From NCBI GenBank assembly GCA_028276105.1, contig JAPYWZ010000049.1, forward strand, positions 1 through 5,380: DNA of 5,380 nt, written 5' to 3'. The notes below the pieces were generated by a model. That model did no database searches, was not told the origin of the DNA, and saw only the letters and a list, made by a program, of their open reading frames with translations. Positions 2,950-5,380 of this stretch are shown here, one piece after another. How positions within the stretch are numbered: position 1 is the stretch's first letter; every line of letters starts with the position of its first letter. Both the position numbers and the translations under genes were made by a program. This DNA comes from Microgenomates group bacterium. GTDB taxonomy: Bacteria; Patescibacteriota; Microgenomatia; UBA1406; GWC2-37-13.

Positions 2950-5380
2950 ATGAAGCCTCTTAATAAAGAAACAATCAAGAAATTTCTTCAAAAACTTCAC
3001 CAACGTGGAGAATCTCCTTCTTTAATCCTAAAAAAACTCACCATTGTCGATAAATTCTTAACCTGGGCTTATCAAAAGAATTTAATTGAAGCTGATGGAT
3101 TTAAGCAGATAAAAGAGGAAATTGATAAAGAAAAGTTAAAGTTAAAAATTAAAAATGAAAAATTACAATTCAAAATTAAAAATTTAACTTCAAATATTAA
3201 AGATAAATTTCAAGAATTAATTTCCAAATTTAAAACAAAACCAATTTCCACTGATTTTCAATCCTTCGACTTCGCTCAGGATAAACCATTTTCAACTAAA
3301 CTGGGGATTTACCATTATATCGGCCTTCTTTTTCTTCTTATTTTTTTAGGCTTTTTGGGTGCGGGTCTTTATAACAAATTTTTCTTGAAAGTTGAACGTC
3401 CGTTGGCTTATCCTATAAATTTAACCCGAGGCGGCAGGATACTTTCGTTTCAAGGTCGATTAACTGATTCTTTAGGTAATCCAATAACAACCGCAACGAA
3501 CGTGCAGTTTAAACTCTATAATGTCTCAACCGGTGGAACACCTTTGTATACGGCCGGTCCTTGTTCAATAACACCTGATCAAGATGGTATCTTTTCAACA
3601 TTAATTGGCCAAAGTTGTGGCTCAGAAATCCCCAATTCAATTTTTACTGAAAATCCAAATGTCTATTTGGGAGTAACCGTTGGCGCCGATTCAGAAATGA
3701 CCCCCCGCCAACCAATTGCCAATGTTGGTTATGCGATAAATGCTGAGACTTTACAAGGGCTTCCACCAGGCTCAAATCCATCAAATATCCCGTTTATCAA
3801 TCAAGATGGCAACTTGCTAATTGCTGCTTCAACTCCAGGAATCCGCTCTACTTTTACTTCAGCTGATTTTACTTTATCAAGTGCTAAAGCCGCAGTCATT
3901 CAATCAGCTGGTACCGGTGATGTGATTTTGCAAGCGACAGAGTCAGGAACATTAAAATTTAGAACTGGCGGAGACAGTGATACTTTTAACCGAATGATTA
4001 TTGATAACAATGGACTAGTGGGAATCGGCATAACCCCAAGCCAAAAACTTGAAGTTTATGGCAATATCTATGCCAATTCTGGTCAGATAAGACTAGGTAA
4101 TTTTGCCTCTCCCCCAACAGCCATTGGCGCCGGCTCAATGTATTACGACTCAACTACCCAAAAAGTTTATTATTACAATGGTTCAGCTTGGACTGAGATG
4201 GGTGCTGGAGGTAGTGGATCAAGTTGGTGGACACAAAATTTAGGATTACTCTACCCGATAAACTCTACTTTAGATTTAGCCATTGGTGGCACGGCTACCT
4301 CATCAGCAAAATTTGCTTTTACCAATATCAACTCTGGTACACCAACGTTAAAATTTAATCAACCATCTTTTTTTGATCTGCCAAATTCAACCGTGAATGC
4401 TTTGAATATTGAAGGAGGGCTTTTAAGCTTTGATACCCAAAACTCCCGTGTTGGCATCGGAACAACTACGCCTATTGGAAAACTTCATATCGAAGGTGCA
4501 AATACTGGAAAAGCTCTGGCAATATTTGATGAAACTGGCGATCAAGATATCTTAACTGCATCAGCCTCAGGAACAACAAAATTTAGAATGGCAAGAAATG
4601 GTGAGTTTTATGCTTCAGGTGGTTTAAATGCTTCCAATGGTAGTTATTATCTAAATTCTTTGGGTGTTTTAAATGCTTCATATTTTACAGACGCGCAAAA
4701 TAATAACTATGGTTTAGATCCTGCTGGAACCACTAATTTTGGTGGTTATTCTTTAAAAATCACTGGCGGCGCTCTTTTGGCCGTTGATTCGGGAAATGTG
4801 GGAATTGGGACGATAAATCCTCAGCATAAACTTGATATCAATGGTAATGTTCGTATTCAAGGTGGTGAACTTCTTTTAAATCCAATTAGTTCTGCTACCA
4901 ATAATATTGAAGGAACAATTTATTATGACTCCGATACCAACCATCTTTTTGTCTATAGTGATTTTGGTGGTCCCCCTGCTTGGCATCGACTCTCAATGGA
5001 TATGACCAAATATTCTTCTTCATCAGCTAATGTCGCCAATAAAGGCTATATTGAAATCGCTCACAATCAAAATACCAATGACGTCTCTTTAACTGGCTGG
5101 GTTTATGATACTGTCTCTGGGCTTTGGAAAAAAATCACTGACTGGACTTCAACAATTGTTCATAATCTAGACAATCAATTTAATCCTCCTTTTACAAAAA
5201 AGAAAAAAGTCGCTCAAGTTCAGATTCAGTATAATGAAAATAACTTAGGAAATGGTGCCGACGGTGCAATCACTGTCAGTGGCGGTACTACTCAAAGTTT
5301 AAACTCAGTAAATTTTATCAGTGGCAGAAATTGTCCTGATGGTGGTGATGCGGTTAATTACAATGTTATTGCTTTGACTT
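2950..5380 (+). CDS. Large single-pass surface fibre protein with N-terminal half SAM-like domain (3' end outside window)
   Basis: The frame is open from ATG 2950 to the window end (810 codons, incomplete). An in-frame stop at 2929-2931 and no other start codon in between fix the start; a weak GAGA lies 8 nt upstream. Residues 9-54 match the last helices of an integrase SAM-like domain (LTIVDKFLTWAYQKNLI). A Lys-rich helix, possibly coiled coil, spans 52-96, and one membrane helix spans about 122-141. The predicted topology puts the N-terminus in the cytoplasm and the rest outside. Residues about 163-255 form a domain seen in many fibre-like proteins, running from LSFQGRLTDSLGNPIT to the PRQPIANVGYAINA motif. 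Tail-fibre-type repeats follow: VGIGITPSQKLEVYGNI (357-373), VGIGTTTPIGKLHIEG (501-516) and VGIGTINPQHKLDINGNV (617-634). There are two YYDS modules (398 and 658) with Trp ends, and the window ends in a Gly/Asn-rich GADGAITVSGG segment. The role is likely adhesion or surface recognition. Confidence 0.85.
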   Translation, partial: MKPLNKETIKKFLQKLHQRGESPSLILKKLTIVDKFLTWAYQKNLIEADGFKQIKEEIDKEKLKLKIKNEKLQFKIKNLTSNIKDKFQELISKFKTKPISTDFQSFDFAQDKPFSTKLGIYHYIGLLFLLIFLGFLGAGLYNKFFLKVERPLAYPINLTRGGRILSFQGRLTDSLGNPITTATNVQFKLYNVSTGGTPLYTAGPCSITPDQDGIFSTLIGQSCGSEIPNSIFTENPNVYLGVTVGADSEMTPRQPIANVGYAINAETLQGLPPGSNPSNIPFINQDGNLLIAASTPGIRSTFTSADFTLSSAKAAVIQSAGTGDVILQATESGTLKFRTGGDSDTFNRMIIDNNGLVGIGITPSQKLEVYGNIYANSGQIRLGNFASPPTAIGAGSMYYDSTTQKVYYYNGSAWTEMGAGGSGSSWWTQNLGLLYPINSTLDLAIGGTATSSAKFAFTNINSGTPTLKFNQPSFFDLPNSTVNALNIEGGLLSFDTQNSRVGIGTTTPIGKLHIEGANTGKALAIFDETGDQDILTASASGTTKFRMARNGEFYASGGLNASNGSYYLNSLGVLNASYFTDAQNNNYGLDPAGTTNFGGYSLKITGGALLAVDSGNVGIGTINPQHKLDINGNVRIQGGELLLNPISSATNNIEGTIYYDSDTNHLFVYSDFGGPPAWHRLSMDMTKYSSSSANVANKGYIEIAHNQNTNDVSLTGWVYDTVSGLWKKITDWTSTIVHNLDNQFNPPFTKKKKVAQVQIQYNENNLGNGADGAITVSGGTTQSLNSVNFISGRNCPDGGDAVNYNVIALT
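3261..3282. repeat. REP-like palindromic repeat inside the fibre coding sequence
   Basis: The element contains CCTTCGACTTCGCTCAGG with matching ATCCT and AGGAT ends and an inner CGA/TCG pair. From memory it belongs to a family of short palindromes dispersed through many bacterial genomes, which encode peptides such as SFDFAQDK when they land in frame. Here it codes residues 104-111, between the Lys-rich helix and the membrane segment, without breaking the frame. Confidence 0.65.

Noticed and set aside
2353..2950. TGA recoded as glycine (as in some Patescibacteria lineages)
   Set aside because: Reading through TGA at 2824 gives only about ten residues to another TGA and no recognisable extension. 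All other genes end sensibly under the standard code and the 810-codon frame has no internal TGA.

Overview
The window is AT-rich DNA, about two thirds A+T by eye, and reads well with the standard bacterial code. The gene set fits a candidate phyla radiation (Patescibacteria) genome, most likely Microgenomates-like. It holds small membrane-anchored surface proteins with Ig-like or carboxypeptidase-regulatory-like beta domains, a long tail-fibre-like surface protein, weak Shine-Dalgarno sites and very short 5' leaders. The taxonomic call comes from remembered family character, not from a marker gene.

Layout. Positions 1-121 are a degenerate tandem array of 10-bp units (consensus GAGATAAATA). 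A four-helix-bundle (23S rRNA IVP / S23 family) gene follows at 145-549. A second array of the same unit in the opposite orientation lies at 572-642, so the gene is bracketed by inverted arrays. The right array lies inside the next gene (527-1462, +), where it encodes the hydrophobic signal-peptide segment of a predicted surface protein with two C-terminal membrane helices. A convergent gene (1448-1861, -) encodes a membrane-anchored Ig-like (Big_1-like) protein and overlaps the end of its neighbour by 15 bp.

The 491-bp divergent intergenic region (1862-2352) holds two well-formed promoters facing outward. Each has its -10 box only 7-8 nt from the start codon, which predicts leaderless mRNAs. 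The region also holds a perfect 27-nt palindrome, a nest of REP-like inverted repeats and a second, unrelated 10-bp-period array (ATCCGTGTNN).

A plus-strand operon follows. It comprises a 157-aa protein made only of integrase-type SAM-like (core-binding) domain material (2353-2826), a possible 38-aa hydrophobic peptide coupled by an ATGA overlap (2823-2939), and a large fibre-like protein (2950 to beyond 5380). The fibre protein starts with what looks like the second half of a SAM-like domain, followed by a charged helix, one membrane helix and a long extracellular beta-rich region. The second SAM-like domain therefore seems to be split over two genes.

The most interesting points are three. 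One is the small gene bracketed by inverted 10-bp arrays. Another is the use of one array as a signal-peptide-coding, potentially frame-switching segment of a surface protein. The third is the catalysis-free integrase-like module tied to a transmembrane surface fibre.
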